A stretch of 64,000 bases of DNA. Origin: CAVPTL01 sp963708725 (GTDB lineage: Bacteria > Actinomycetota > Thermoleophilia > Gaiellales > JAICJC01). Where the stretch lies: the NCBI GenBank assembly GCA_963708725.1, contig CAVPTL010000006.1, positions 1 to 64,000 of the forward strand, given 5' to 3'. Position 1 is the stretch's first letter. Each line of letters begins with the position of its first letter. The translations under genes and the position numbers were made by a program. The notes below the pieces were generated by a model. It saw only the letters and a list, made by a program, of their open reading frames with translations, made no database searches and had not been told where the DNA came from. Positions 6,856-16,049 of this stretch are shown here, in pieces.

Positions 6856-9081
6856 TCAGCTCGCCCAGGGAGGCGAGTTGCCCGCGACGCACGCCGGGCT
6901 GGTCATGCTCGGCGGCGGTGACGCGGGGCTGAAGAGGCCGCCGAAGGTCTGGTCGACCCGGCGGATCGTTTTGATCTGCTTGATCGTGATGGAGCCTGCA
7001 GAGCGCACCACCTTGGCGATATAGATCGGCACGATCCCCTGGTGCCGTTTGTCCAGTGTGATCAGCCCCTCAGGCGCGTGGTAGCGCAGGTGTGCGAGGG
7101 CGAACCGGAACCGGCGCTGGCCGTTCGACAGGTCGCCGTGCACCTGCTGGAGGGCCTCGAGCACCGGCTCCATCGCGTCGTAGACCGACTGGTTGGTCAG
7201 ACCCGGGTCGGGATCGTTGGGGAACGCAGCCGCGTACTGCGCGAGGTATCGGTTGAAGGCCGGCGTCGGTGCGTATGGGTCACTGCTGCTGCCGACTACG
7301 CCGACGAGCGTCGGATCGGCGAGGAGTACCGCCCACCCGACCATCAGGTGCTGACCGACGGGCGGGTGCGCCTTGGCCCAGCGCGGAACGAAGTTGAAGG
7401 TTCCGCCGAACGGCCCCGGTGTACCTCCGGGCAGAAACACACCGTCGACGCCGGTCGGCAGCTTCGCGCCGAACTGCTCACCATCGGCAACGTCGACCCA
7501 TGTCCCGTGCTTCGGCGTGATGTGACCGCCTTCGGAGCAGAACTCGGCCTGGAATGCCTGCACCGATGACCAGCCCGACGTGTCCGTGTTCGAGACGGTC
7601 GTTGCCGTGTTCCAGCCAAGCGTGCGGCGGGCATACGTGCCGAGACCCGCATACCACATCACCGCGTCGGCCTCGAACCGGTAGGCGTTGCGGGCGTGGT
7701 GGCGCAGCGTGGCGCTCTGGTCGAACCCCGTGAACATGAAGGTGACGTGCGGGTGGGCATGTGCGAAGTCGCGCACCGCCAGGCTGTCGCCCTCGAAGGG
7801 CGGCCCCAGCACGATCGACGCATGATCGCGCTCGACCAACCGTGCCAGCGCCGAGATCGTGATGGTCGTGTCGGACCAGGACTCACATTCCGGAATCAGG
7901 GTCACCGGATGCCCGGCGACGGTGGCGTGCACCAGGCCGGAGGACGGGTGTGCCCCACGGAGATGCGCACCGCGGTTGATCAGCGGCAGCTCCGCTCCCG
8001 CGAGCACCTGTTGCATCGCGAATGAGAACCCGCCGCGGCAGTCGGCGATGACGCCGATGCGGATGCCGCCCGCCGGCGGTACGCGCCGTCGCGGCGCGGC
8101 CGCGACAAACACCCGCCCGCGACCCACTGCGACCCCGGTCGGCGTGCCATCAACAGCGATCTCTCGGCGGACTCCCGTTCGCTCGTCGATGCGGACGACG
8201 GAGCCGTTGACGTCGCTCGTCACCCACAGGAAGCGTCCACGCGCCGCGACGCTCACGGGATCGGGCCCGGCGCGGTACGCGTGGCCGACTTGGCCGGTAT
8301 GGGGATCGACGTGCACGATCCGGTTCCCGATCTGGTCGGTCACCCAAAGGCCTCGTGCGGTCGCGACGATCCCTGCCGGCACAAACCCGAGCGAGACACT
8401 CCGCTGGATCCGCAGCGGGGAACCACCGACCTTCCATACCCGGCGATCCCCCCGGTCGCCGATCACCCAGGCCGAGTCGCCGCTTATGGCGATCGCGGTC
8501 AGCGCCCGTGTCTGCTCCTCGTTCAGGATGTCCGGGATCTTCGGACTGATTTGGAGAGGCATCGTGCGCCGCCCGGCATGCCAACCGATCCTGAACACGC
8601 GCTCGCCCTTGACTCCCCAAACCGAGGTCGCGTCGGCAGTCAGCAGTGTGGCCTCGCCGTGGATCGCGCTCAGCGAGATCGTCGACACATGCCGGGTCGC
8701 CACGGGGTCGACCACCTTGACGTTCTCGGGGCCCAGGACATAGGCCCGGCCGGCTCGCGCTGCCAGCGCCACCACCTCGGGCGCGACGTTAGCGAACTTG
8801 CGGACGTGCCCCGAGCGTGGGTCGATCAACCACACGCCCGGGTGCCCGTCCGCCGTGGCCCACACCTGCCGCCCGCTGGTCGCCACGCGCGAGGGAACGA
8901 CCCCGATATCGAATGTGCGGGCAACCCCGCGCGCGGGGTTCACCATCACAACGCCCCCCGGACCGATGGAGCTCTTCAGCTTCGCGGGCGAGGCCGCGGC
9001 CAGCGCGTTTGCCCCCGTGAAGCACAGTGCAGCAATCCCGATGGCGCCGAGCGCCCGCCTGATGTGCATGTGAATATTCAT
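6856..9081 (-). CDS. Exported beta-propeller fused to a type I periplasmic-binding domain
   Basis: The 741-residue product has a signal peptide (about residues 1-29, ending ANALA). Residues about 35-345 hold repeated blades of the streptogramin-lyase/YVTN type (VWATADGHPGVWLIDPRSG, LWVTDQIGNRIVHVDPHTG, LWVTSDVNGSVVRIDERTG). From about residue 350 (GGIRIGVIADCRGG) to about 710 it matches branched-chain-amino-acid-type solute-binding proteins (SIVLGPPFEGDSLAVRDFAH, FMFTGFDQS, DPGLTNQSVYDAMEPVLEAL). No membrane permease gene is adjacent, so it may be a sensor or scavenging receptor and not an ABC component. It is a single-gene unit with its own terminator. The fusion is unusual, but both halves read cleanly in one frame. 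Confidence 0.8.
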   Translation of the reverse strand: MNIHMHIRRALGAIGIAALCFTGANALAAASPAKLKSSIGPGGVVMVNPARGVARTFDIGVVPSRVATSGRQVWATADGHPGVWLIDPRSGHVRKFANVAPEVVALAARAGRAYVLGPENVKVVDPVATRHVSTISLSAIHGEATLLTADATSVWGVKGERVFRIGWHAGRRTMPLQISPKIPDILNEEQTRALTAIAISGDSAWVIGDRGDRRVWKVGGSPLRIQRSVSLGFVPAGIVATARGLWVTDQIGNRIVHVDPHTGQVGHAYRAGPDPVSVAARGRFLWVTSDVNGSVVRIDERTGVRREIAVDGTPTGVAVGRGRVFVAAAPRRRVPPAGGIRIGVIADCRGGFSFAMQQVLAGAELPLINRGAHLRGAHPSSGLVHATVAGHPVTLIPECESWSDTTITISALARLVERDHASIVLGPPFEGDSLAVRDFAHAHPHVTFMFTGFDQSATLRHHARNAYRFEADAVMWYAGLGTYARRTLGWNTATTVSNTDTSGWSSVQAFQAEFCSEGGHITPKHGTWVDVADGEQFGAKLPTGVDGVFLPGGTPGPFGGTFNFVPRWAKAHPPVGQHLMVGWAVLLADPTLVGVVGSSSDPYAPTPAFNRYLAQYAAAFPNDPDPGLTNQSVYDAMEPVLEALQQVHGDLSNGQRRFRFALAHLRYHAPEGLITLDKRHQGIVPIYIAKVVRSAGSITIKQIKTIRRVDQTFGGLFSPASPPPSMTSPACVAGNSPPWAS

Positions 9082-9153
9082 GCCGAAACCGTGCCCGGCG
9101 GCGGTTACCGGCTGATTACCGACGGATTACGGCGTCCTGGACACTCGACGGCG

Positions 9154-9477
9154 TCAGATCTCAGCAGAAGGAGTTTCGGGCCAAAGCTGATCGATCAGCC
9201 ATGCGACGACCACGAGAGCGATCGCTGGAGCGGCCCACTGTGCGGCGATGGTGATCAGCAGCACATCCCATGGTTGGCCTCCTGAAAAGCCGCTCCCGCC
9301 GAAGTGGTGCTGGATGCTGTAGGCGACCAGGACGAGCCAGAGAACTTCGGCCGCGGCGAGTATGCGCAGCGTCGTCAATCGCATCGGTGGGACGGTCATG
9401 CCGTCGTCTTCGTCACGTTTGCATCGAGTCCTCGAAAGTGCGGCCCCGAGTGGCGCTTTCTCCGTCGGTGAGATCAC
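9154..9477 (-). CDS. Small membrane protein coupled to the ABC exporter
   Basis: The 107-residue product has two hydrophobic helices (about residues 35-55 and 73-95) in the pattern of a small two-helix integral membrane protein. Its GTG start overlaps the TGA of the preceding ABC exporter gene (GTGA), which points to translational coupling and a shared operon. An internal ATG (MTVPPMRL, at 9399) would remove the charged leader. There is no recognised family. It could be an accessory subunit or just a co-transcribed membrane protein. Confidence 0.6.
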   Translation of the reverse strand: MISPTEKAPLGAALSRTRCKRDEDDGMTVPPMRLTTLRILAAAEVLWLVLVAYSIQHHFGGSGFSGGQPWDVLLITIAAQWAAPAIALVVVAWLIDQLWPETPSAEI

Positions 9478-11195
9478 GACATCGTCAGCTGGTGGTACGT
9501 CCCCTTGCTGGCGAGTAGCTCATGCTCGGTGCCGCGCTCGATGATCTCGCCGTGCTCCACGACCAGTATCTGATTCGCGCGGCGGACGGTGGCGAGCCGG
9601 TGGGCGATGATGATCGAGGTACGGCCGTGGAGCAGCCGGTCAAGGGCGCGTTCGATCAGGAGCTCGGTGGGCCGGTCGATGTTTGATGTGGCCTCGTCGA
9701 GGATGAGGATGCGCGGGTCGGCGAGGAGCGCGCGGGCGATCGAGATGAGTTGCCGCTCGCCGGCCGAGAGGCTCGCGCCACCCTCTCTCACGCGGTGATC
9801 GAGGCCCCTGGGAAACCGTGCCGCGACGTGGTGTGCCCCGATCGCCTCGGCCGCGGCCCGCACCTGCTCGTCGGTGGCCCCCGGCCGCGCGAACCGGATG
9901 TTGTCGGCGATCGTTCCGGCGAACAGGAACGGATCCTGAAGCACGACGCCCAGCTGGCGGCGGTAGCTGCGCAGCTGGAGGTCGCGCAGGTCGATCCCGT
10001 CGGCGCGCACGGTGCCCTCCAGCGGGTCGTAGAAACGGGCGATCAGCTTCGCGAGCGTGGACTTGCCGCCGCCCGACTGGCCGACCAGCGCGATGCACTC
10101 GCCCGCGGCGGCGTGGATCTCGATGTCGCGCAGCACGGTCGTCTGGCCGTAGGCGAACGACACGGCGTCGAGGTCGATGCGGCCGTCCAGGTGAGGGGCC
10201 GGCTCGGCGTGAGGCCGGTCGGTGATGTCGGCCTCGGTGTCGAGTACCGAGGTGATCTTGATCATGGCCGCCGACGCCGACTGGAGGTCGGCGTACACAT
10301 CGGAGAGTTCCTGCAACGGCTGGAACACGAGCTGCAGCAGGTACGTCTCGGTGATCAGCGCCCCGATGGTGAGCGAGCCGTCGGCCAGGAGCTGGGCACC
10401 CACCAGCAACACCGCGCAGGTCGAGATCACGCCCAGCAGCTCGATTGAGGGGAAGAACACCGAGAACAGGCGCTGGGCGACGACGTTGGACGAGCGGTTG
10501 GCCTCGTTCAGCTCGTCGAACTGGGCCTGGAATGCGCGCTCGCGATTGAAGGCCTGGATCACCGTCATGCCGGCGACCGACTCGGCCATCTGGGCTGTGA
10601 CGCCGCTGATGGTGTTTCGCACCTTCAACTGTGCGACCGACGAGCGCCGCTGAAACCAGCGGGTCAGCACCAGCGCGGGAGGCAGGGCGATCATCGCTGT
10701 GGCACCCAGCCTCCAGTCGATAATGAAGAGGCCGATGGTCGCGGTGGGCAAGAGCACGATGTTTGAGACCAGCGTGGGCAGATCCTGCGAGAGCACCTCC
10801 GACACGGCATCCACGTCGCTCGTCAGCCGGGCGATGATCCAGCCCGCCCGCTGTTCGGAGAAGTAGCGCAGTGAGAGCGAGGTGAGGTGGTCGAACAGAT
10901 CCTGGCGCAGACCCAGCACCACCTCCTGGCCGATGCCGGCCACCCCGCGGATGAGTATGGCGCTCAGCACCCAGCCGACCGCACCGAGGATGAGGTAGAG
11001 AACGACCACGACGATCAGGTACTGCTCGTCGGAGGCCGCGATGCCATTGTCGATGGCGAGCTTGACCAGGATCCAGCCGCCGGTCTGCGCCGCGGCGCCC
11101 CCGGTGGCAACAAGGACCATCAGCGCGACGAATCCCCACCGGCCTTTCAGGTACGGCGCGAGGCGTGCCAGCCCAGTCTCGGAACTAGCCGACAA
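9474..11195 (-). CDS. ABC exporter half-transporter, consensus-site ATPase
   Basis: The 573-residue protein has an N-terminal six-helix exporter domain (about residues 20-310) and a C-terminal nucleotide-binding domain. It shows Walker A GQSGGGKST, Walker B ILILDEATS with the catalytic Glu, and a D-loop. The ABC signature is LSAGE in place of LSGGQ. With the gene just upstream it would form a heterodimeric multidrug/lipid-type exporter of the BmrCD/TM287-288 class. Start is TTG at 11195, overlapping the upstream stop by 11 bp. The substrate cannot be read from sequence. Confidence 0.9.
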   Translation of the reverse strand: MSASSETGLARLAPYLKGRWGFVALMVLVATGGAAAQTGGWILVKLAIDNGIAASDEQYLIVVVVLYLILGAVGWVLSAILIRGVAGIGQEVVLGLRQDLFDHLTSLSLRYFSEQRAGWIIARLTSDVDAVSEVLSQDLPTLVSNIVLLPTATIGLFIIDWRLGATAMIALPPALVLTRWFQRRSSVAQLKVRNTISGVTAQMAESVAGMTVIQAFNRERAFQAQFDELNEANRSSNVVAQRLFSVFFPSIELLGVISTCAVLLVGAQLLADGSLTIGALITETYLLQLVFQPLQELSDVYADLQSASAAMIKITSVLDTEADITDRPHAEPAPHLDGRIDLDAVSFAYGQTTVLRDIEIHAAAGECIALVGQSGGGKSTLAKLIARFYDPLEGTVRADGIDLRDLQLRSYRRQLGVVLQDPFLFAGTIADNIRFARPGATDEQVRAAAEAIGAHHVAARFPRGLDHRVREGGASLSAGERQLISIARALLADPRILILDEATSNIDRPTELLIERALDRLLHGRTSIIIAHRLATVRRANQILVVEHGEIIERGTEHELLASKGTYHQLTMS

Positions 11196-12948
11196 CCGTC
11201 ACCACCTCATCCCCGAAGAGTGCGTTGAACGCTCCGTCGGCTCGCAGAAGCTTCGCCGGCGGGCCCTGCTCATCCACCTTGCCGTCGACGAGCACGACCG
11301 CGCGATCGGCCAGCAGCGCCGTCGACAGCCGCTGAGTAGCGATGATCGCCGTGCGGGTGCCGAGGGCCGGTCGCAGCCGCGCCAAGAGGTCGCGCTCGGT
11401 GTGGGTGTCGACCGCCGACAGCGGGTCGTCCAGCACGACCACCCGAGCGTCGGTGAGGAGTGCGCGGGCCAGCGCCACGCGCTGGCGCTGGCCCCCGGAG
11501 AGGTTCACACCGCGCTCGCCGATCAACGTCTCGTAGCCGTCGGGCAGGTCGTCGACGAACGATGCGACACCGGCCGCCTCACTCGCGGCGAGAACCGCAT
11601 CCCAGGAGGCGTCGGGGCGGCCCGCCATCAGGTTTTCGCGAAGCGAGACGGAGAACAGCACCGCCCGCTGGGTGACGACGGCGACGGCGCCGCGCAACTC
11701 GGAGAGCTCGACGTCGCGCACATCGCACCCACCGATCAGGATCGCGCCCTGGGTCGGGTCGTAGAACCTCGAGAGCAGTGACAGCAATGTGGACTTGCCC
11801 GACCCGGTGGCACCGCACACTGCCACCAGCTCGCCCGCATCGGCGACGAAGTCGACGCCGGCCAGCACCTCGCTGGTCGTCTCGTAACCGAAGCGCACGT
11901 CGTCGTAGCGAACCCCCAGCGGCCCCTCCGGAAGCGGCCGGGGATGCTCGGCCGCGGGCGGTCGCGGCACCTGCTCGAGCCAGGCGAAGCTGCGCCCGGC
12001 CGACGCCACCGCCCGCTGGGCGAGATTGAGGATCCAGCCCAGCGATTCGAGCGGCCACGCGAGCTGCAGCAGCACCGAGTTGAACAGCACGAACTGGCCG
12101 ATGGTGAGGTCGCCATTGATCACGTCCTCACCGCCGAGCAGCAGCACCACTGCGATCGAGAGGCCCGGCAGGAAGTAGAGACCGGGGAGGTGTCGGGCCT
12201 CGACCCCGGCCTGGCGGATGACGACTCCGCGGATCGACTCGGCCTTGGCGCCAAACCGGTCGCGCACGTCGTCCTCGCGGCCGAACGCTTGCACCATCTC
12301 GATGCCGACCACGGATTCGTCGGCGGCCTCGGTCAGGTCACCCTTGCGCTCCTGCACCTCCCGCGAGATCGGCATCACGCGGTGGGCGAAGTGCCACGCG
12401 AGGATCCCGATCAGCGGGGTCGTGATGATGGCGTAGAGCGCCAGACGCAGATTCACGTAGCCCAAGAGCAGGCCGCCGCCCACGATCATCATCGCGCTCT
12501 GGACGGCCTGCACCATGCCCCAGCCGATGAAGTAGCGAACGGGGTACAGGTCGTTGGTTGCGCGCGAGACGACCTGCCCGGTCGCGTGTCGGTCGTAGAA
12601 CGCGCGGGGAAACTCGAGGTAGGCCTCATACAGCAGCTCGCGCATGCGGGCCTCGAGCCGCACGCCCACCCGTGAGGTGGCGTAGCGGCGAGAGTAGTTG
12701 ACCCAAAAGCGAATCACGGCGAGCACCAGAATCCCCGCGACGTACGGCCAGATCCGGGGTGGCGGCCCGGTGCCGTCGATCTCGTCGATCACCTGCTGTA
12801 GCAGCACGGGGATCGCGAGCGAGAGCAGCGTGTAGAGGAACGCGCACACCAGCCCCACGGTCACCAGCCGCGACTCTTCGCGCCACAGCCCAAACAGCCG
12901 CCGGACGGTTGGCCACAGCGGGTAGTCATCAGGATCAACGCTGCCCAT
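11185..12948 (-). CDS. ABC exporter half-transporter, degenerate-site ATPase
   Basis: The protein (587 residues from ATG 12948, with a GGGGTGG ribosome site; a GTG at 12963 is possible) has a six-helix exporter domain followed by an ATPase domain. It has Walker A CGATGSGKST and a canonical signature LSGGQ, but Walker B reads VVVLDDPLS, with Asp where the catalytic Glu is normally found. That is the hallmark of the degenerate partner in heterodimeric ABC exporters. Its canonical LSGGQ would complete the active site of the partner. It is the first gene of the three-gene operon running down to 9154. Confidence 0.9.
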   Translation of the reverse strand: MGSVDPDDYPLWPTVRRLFGLWREESRLVTVGLVCAFLYTLLSLAIPVLLQQVIDEIDGTGPPPRIWPYVAGILVLAVIRFWVNYSRRYATSRVGVRLEARMRELLYEAYLEFPRAFYDRHATGQVVSRATNDLYPVRYFIGWGMVQAVQSAMMIVGGGLLLGYVNLRLALYAIITTPLIGILAWHFAHRVMPISREVQERKGDLTEAADESVVGIEMVQAFGREDDVRDRFGAKAESIRGVVIRQAGVEARHLPGLYFLPGLSIAVVLLLGGEDVINGDLTIGQFVLFNSVLLQLAWPLESLGWILNLAQRAVASAGRSFAWLEQVPRPPAAEHPRPLPEGPLGVRYDDVRFGYETTSEVLAGVDFVADAGELVAVCGATGSGKSTLLSLLSRFYDPTQGAILIGGCDVRDVELSELRGAVAVVTQRAVLFSVSLRENLMAGRPDASWDAVLAASEAAGVASFVDDLPDGYETLIGERGVNLSGGQRQRVALARALLTDARVVVLDDPLSAVDTHTERDLLARLRPALGTRTAIIATQRLSTALLADRAVVLVDGKVDEQGPPAKLLRADGAFNALFGDEVVTVVG

Positions 12949-13156
12949 TCCCACCCCGACCACCCCCCTGCGACTCGGACGCCTACGACCCCGCAGGCTA
13001 GCCCGCGCCGCCGAGACGTACTCCGCTTACTGCAAGCGCATCCGCCTCAGCCGGCGCCCGGGTTTGTAGTTGGTGTACCCGGGGAACTGATAGAGCTCTG
13101 GCGCGCGCGGAGTTTGGCTCCGAGCTGCGGGCTCCCGGCACGACCAGGAGGACGAC

Positions 13157-13651
13157 ATGGCAGACCTGACGAATCTCGAGACAAAGCTCGGCGAGGTCAC
13201 CGGTTTGGCGATGGCGGCGCAAGCAGCAACTGAGAAAGTGCTCGCGCTCGCCAAGGCCGAGGGCGAGTCGGATCTCGAGCAGCAGCTCACGCGGATGCAT
13301 GATGAGGCGGCCGAGACCGAGACGCGATGCACCGACCTCGCCGGCGAGTTCGAGGGCAAGAAGACCGCGATCCTCGAGGAGGCCCGCAGCACCAAGGCCA
13401 AGGGTGCCGAGATGATGAAGACCTATCTCGATAGCGAGTCCGATTCGCTCGACGGCTTCGAGTTTCTGACGATGGCCGAAGCCGGCGAGGTTGGACATTG
13501 GTCGGTGCTCCAGGCGATGAGTAGCGCCGCGCATCCGCGGGTGGTCGAGCTGGTCGAGTGGGCTCTGCCGATTCAGCAGCGCCACCTCAACGACGTGCTG
13601 GTGGCATCCGTCGGTCTTGCCGCCGACGAAGATCCCGACGAGACCGCCTGA
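13157..13651 (+). CDS. Helical protein, ferritin-like fold suspected
   Basis: The 164-residue product has no signal peptide or membrane segment and is almost all amphipathic helix, rich in Ala, Glu and Lys (LTNLETKLGEVTGLAMAAQAATEKVLALA). It ends with long helices containing EWALPIQQRHLNDVL. This looks like a four-helix bundle of the ferritin-like or DUF892 type, but I cannot assign it. A strong AGGAGG site lies 6 bp before the ATG. A long antisense frame over it is a shadow. Confidence 0.75.
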   Translation: MADLTNLETKLGEVTGLAMAAQAATEKVLALAKAEGESDLEQQLTRMHDEAAETETRCTDLAGEFEGKKTAILEEARSTKAKGAEMMKTYLDSESDSLDGFEFLTMAEAGEVGHWSVLQAMSSAAHPRVVELVEWALPIQQRHLNDVLVASVGLAADEDPDETA

Positions 13652-13788
13652 TGACTCAGCTACGGCGGCAACCCGGCCTCGACACACAGCGCCCCGTCAT
13701 GGCTGTTCGCTCGCTGGCTGGCGCGTAGCGGGTAAACCAGTTACCGAACTGGGATTTGCGTCCAGGAGATGCGAGAATCCACGGAGAC

Positions 13789-14808
13789 ATGGCGACCGTC
13801 TCTCACCCGGCTTCCCCTCGACTGTCGGTGCGGAAGCTCGCGATCTTCTGGCGTGTCTTTGCGCTCGATGCTGCGCTGCTCGTGGTGGCAGCGCTGCTGC
13901 TTGCGCTGACTCCCATAACGATTTCGGCTCCGATCACACAATCTCAGGCGATCGCAGTCGCTCTTGGCCTGGTGATTCTGGTGGGCGCGAATGGCTTGCT
14001 GTTATGGCTCACGTTACGGCCGTTGCGGCGCCTGGCGGAGATGATGAACTCGGTCGATCTTCTCGAGCCGGGAAAACGGCTCCAGATCGACGGTTCCGGC
14101 GAGGTCAGCGAGGTCATCGCGACCTTCAACCGCACGCTGACCCGACTGGAGGCCGAGCGTCGGGAGGCATCAACCGCTGCGTTTCGGGCTCAGGAGTCAG
14201 AGCGGCGGCGAATCGCCCGTGAGCTCCACGATGAGATCGGCCAGAACCTGACGGGTGTGCTCCTGTTTCTCCGGCGGGCGGAGGAAACCACCGGGACCGA
14301 GCGGGCGGAGGCGATCGGTGACGCCCAGGAGACCGCCAGAGCCGCGTTGGAACAGCTTCGCCGGGTTGACGAGCTGATACGTCCGTCGGTGTTGCAGGAA
14401 CTGGGACTACCGACGGCGATCCAGGCGCTCGCCGACACCCACCAGGCTCGAACGGGCACTCCGGTGCACGTCGACGTTGATCACACGCTGCAGTTCGACG
14501 CGACGGCGTCGCTCGCGATCTACCGCATCGCCCAGGAGGCATTCACCAATATCGCGCGACACGCTGATTGCTCACGCGCCTCGGTGGGGCTGCGCGCCGT
14601 TGGCGGGGACGAGATCGAGTTGGTGGTGGGTGACGATGGCGTCGGCCTGGGAGACGTGCAGGTGGGTGCCGGATTGCAGGGGATGCGTGAGCGCGCGGTG
14701 ATCATCGGCGGGATGCTTCGGGTCGAGTCACCCGCGACTGGGGGAACAACCGTCACCTTGATCGCGCCTGTGCACGTCGACGCGGCCGGCCGGGAAACTC
14801 AGATATGA
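13789..14808 (+). CDS. NarL-family sensor histidine kinase
   Basis: The 339-residue product has two membrane helices (about residues 22-41 and 55-75) with only a short external loop. A HAMP-like linker follows, then a HisKA_3 dimerisation domain (QESERRRIARELHDEIGQN, phospho-acceptor His near residue 147) and an HATPase domain (YRIAQEAFTNIARHA, GDDGVGLG, GLQGMRERA). The lack of a large sensor domain suggests it reads a membrane or cytoplasmic cue. The ATG at 13789 follows a GGAG motif; a TTG at 13756 would add 11 residues. The stop overlaps the response-regulator start by ATGA, so the two are translated together. Confidence 0.9.
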   Translation: MATVSHPASPRLSVRKLAIFWRVFALDAALLVVAALLLALTPITISAPITQSQAIAVALGLVILVGANGLLLWLTLRPLRRLAEMMNSVDLLEPGKRLQIDGSGEVSEVIATFNRTLTRLEAERREASTAAFRAQESERRRIARELHDEIGQNLTGVLLFLRRAEETTGTERAEAIGDAQETARAALEQLRRVDELIRPSVLQELGLPTAIQALADTHQARTGTPVHVDVDHTLQFDATASLAIYRIAQEAFTNIARHADCSRASVGLRAVGGDEIELVVGDDGVGLGDVQVGAGLQGMRERAVIIGGMLRVESPATGGTTVTLIAPVHVDAAGRETQI

Positions 14809-15437
14809 GTGTCGGCATACTGATCGCTGACGATCACCCGGTGGTGCGAAAGGGCGTGGGGATGATCCTTCGTGCCGACCCGCGGCTCCGCGTCGTGGCT
14901 GAGGCCGAGGATGGCGCGGAGGCGCTCACACTGGGGTTGCGTTCGGACGTCGACCTGGCGATCCTCGACATGGCGATGCCGCGACTTACCGGGTTGGAAG
15001 TGACCCAGCAACTGGTCGCGGCCCGCCCGACGCTTCGGGTGCTGATCCTCTCGATGTACGACGATCCCCGCTACATCAAGCGTGCCCGCCGGGTTGGGGC
15101 TCATGGCTACCTGCTCAAGAGCACCGTGGACCGCGAACTGCTGTCGGCCTGTCGTGCGGTACTGGCCGGCGGGGCGTTCGTACAGCCCCAGGCATCACCG
15201 GTGTCGCAGCCAATTCCGCCCGCGGCGGATGCTGAAGACGGGATCCTCACGGCACGCGAGACGCAGGTTGTCGCATTGATCGCCGCCGGTCGCACGAGTC
15301 GTGAGATCGCCGAGCAACTCACGATCAGTACCAAGACCGTGGATCGTCATCGCGACAATGTCATGGCAAAGCTCGAGATCCACAATCGGGCTGAACTCAC
15401 TCGCTATGCGATCCGGGCCGGAATCGCGACAGCCTAG
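14805..15437 (+). CDS. NarL/LuxR-type response regulator
   Basis: The 210-residue product has a receiver domain (about residues 3-120) with the acidic pair D9/D10, phospho-acceptor D55 in LAILDMAMP, and Lys in YLLKS. A C-terminal LuxR-type helix-turn-helix follows (about 145-205, LTARETQVVALIAAGRTSRE and STKTVDRHR). It is the partner of the overlapping kinase gene. Targets are unknown; the small membrane genes downstream are possible candidates because they are near, nothing more. Confidence 0.92.
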   Translation: MSVGILIADDHPVVRKGVGMILRADPRLRVVAEAEDGAEALTLGLRSDVDLAILDMAMPRLTGLEVTQQLVAARPTLRVLILSMYDDPRYIKRARRVGAHGYLLKSTVDRELLSACRAVLAGGAFVQPQASPVSQPIPPAADAEDGILTARETQVVALIAAGRTSREIAEQLTISTKTVDRHRDNVMAKLEIHNRAELTRYAIRAGIATA

Positions 15438-15533
15438 GGGCGCAGAGCCGGACGGTTGGCTTGGGGCGTTGACCCCATACCGCCGGCTCCCCACACGGTT
15501 CTAGCATCAGTGGTCCCGGTCGAAGGAGAGGGT

Positions 15534-15644
15534 TTGTCGGTCGACGACCACCCGATATCAACCAAGCACGCCGTTGCGGTGGTGGCCGCGACCATCGGAG
15601 TGGTGATCGTGGTGTTGCTCGCGATGCTGCTCGTGACTCGTTGA
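15534..15644 (+). CDS. Single-helix mini-protein (36 aa)
   Basis: A TTG start 5 bp after a GGAG motif (AAGGAGAGGG) opens a 36-codon frame encoding a short polar head (LSVDDHPISTKH) and one transmembrane helix (AVAVVAATIGVVIVVLLAML) ending VTR. The ribosome site decides the TTG over the upstream ATG at 15456. It lies just after the two-component system and may be co-transcribed. Such mini-proteins often accompany membrane complexes, but there is no direct evidence of function. Confidence 0.5.
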   Translation: MSVDDHPISTKHAVAVVAATIGVVIVVLLAMLLVTR

Positions 15645-15838
15645 CGTGGCCCTCGGGCGCTCGCGGTCATCGGTATTGGGGTGTTTGCCCCAGTGCTGCG
15701 GCCGTCTATGCACGGTAGGTTCTCAGCCTCGGTGAAAGCCGAGGACCAGAGGGAGACTGGTGGGATCCGGGCGTGTCAATGGCCAACGCAGCCTTTCGAG
15801 TGGGCGCCCGGGTCCTCCACCAACCCGCGGCGCGCCTC

Positions 15839-15946
15839 TCAGGTCTTCTCGGCAGTGCCGCCGGTTTGCCGGCCGGCCTTGTCGCAAAGCACGCCGAGAA
15901 TCGCGCCAACGATCACCATGACGATCAGTACAACCACGCCACCCAT
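15839..15946 (-). CDS. Single-helix mini-protein (35 aa)
   Basis: On the minus strand an ATG preceded by TGGAGG (spacing about 6) opens a 35-codon frame. It starts MGGVVVLIVMVIVGAILGVL, one membrane helix, followed by a polar, basic tail (CDKAGRQTGGTAEKT). The good ribosome site, clean helix and positive-inside tail support it as a real mini-protein, though a frame this short can be chance. It faces the plus-strand mini-protein at 15534 across a 194-bp gap. Confidence 0.5.
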   Translation of the reverse strand: MGGVVVLIVMVIVGAILGVLCDKAGRQTGGTAEKT

Positions 15947-16049
15947 AGAGCACCTCCATCCAGCTGGTTTTGAGAATCACGCTACGTCGGTGATCGCCAA
16001 AGGCGCCATCGGGGATTCGCCCCATATTCAGTGGTAGATTCCGGCGATT

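Noticed and set aside
12998..13687. 229-codon antisense frame over the helical protein gene
   Set aside because: The plus-strand gene has a strong ribosome site and coherent helical pattern; the antisense frame has neither.
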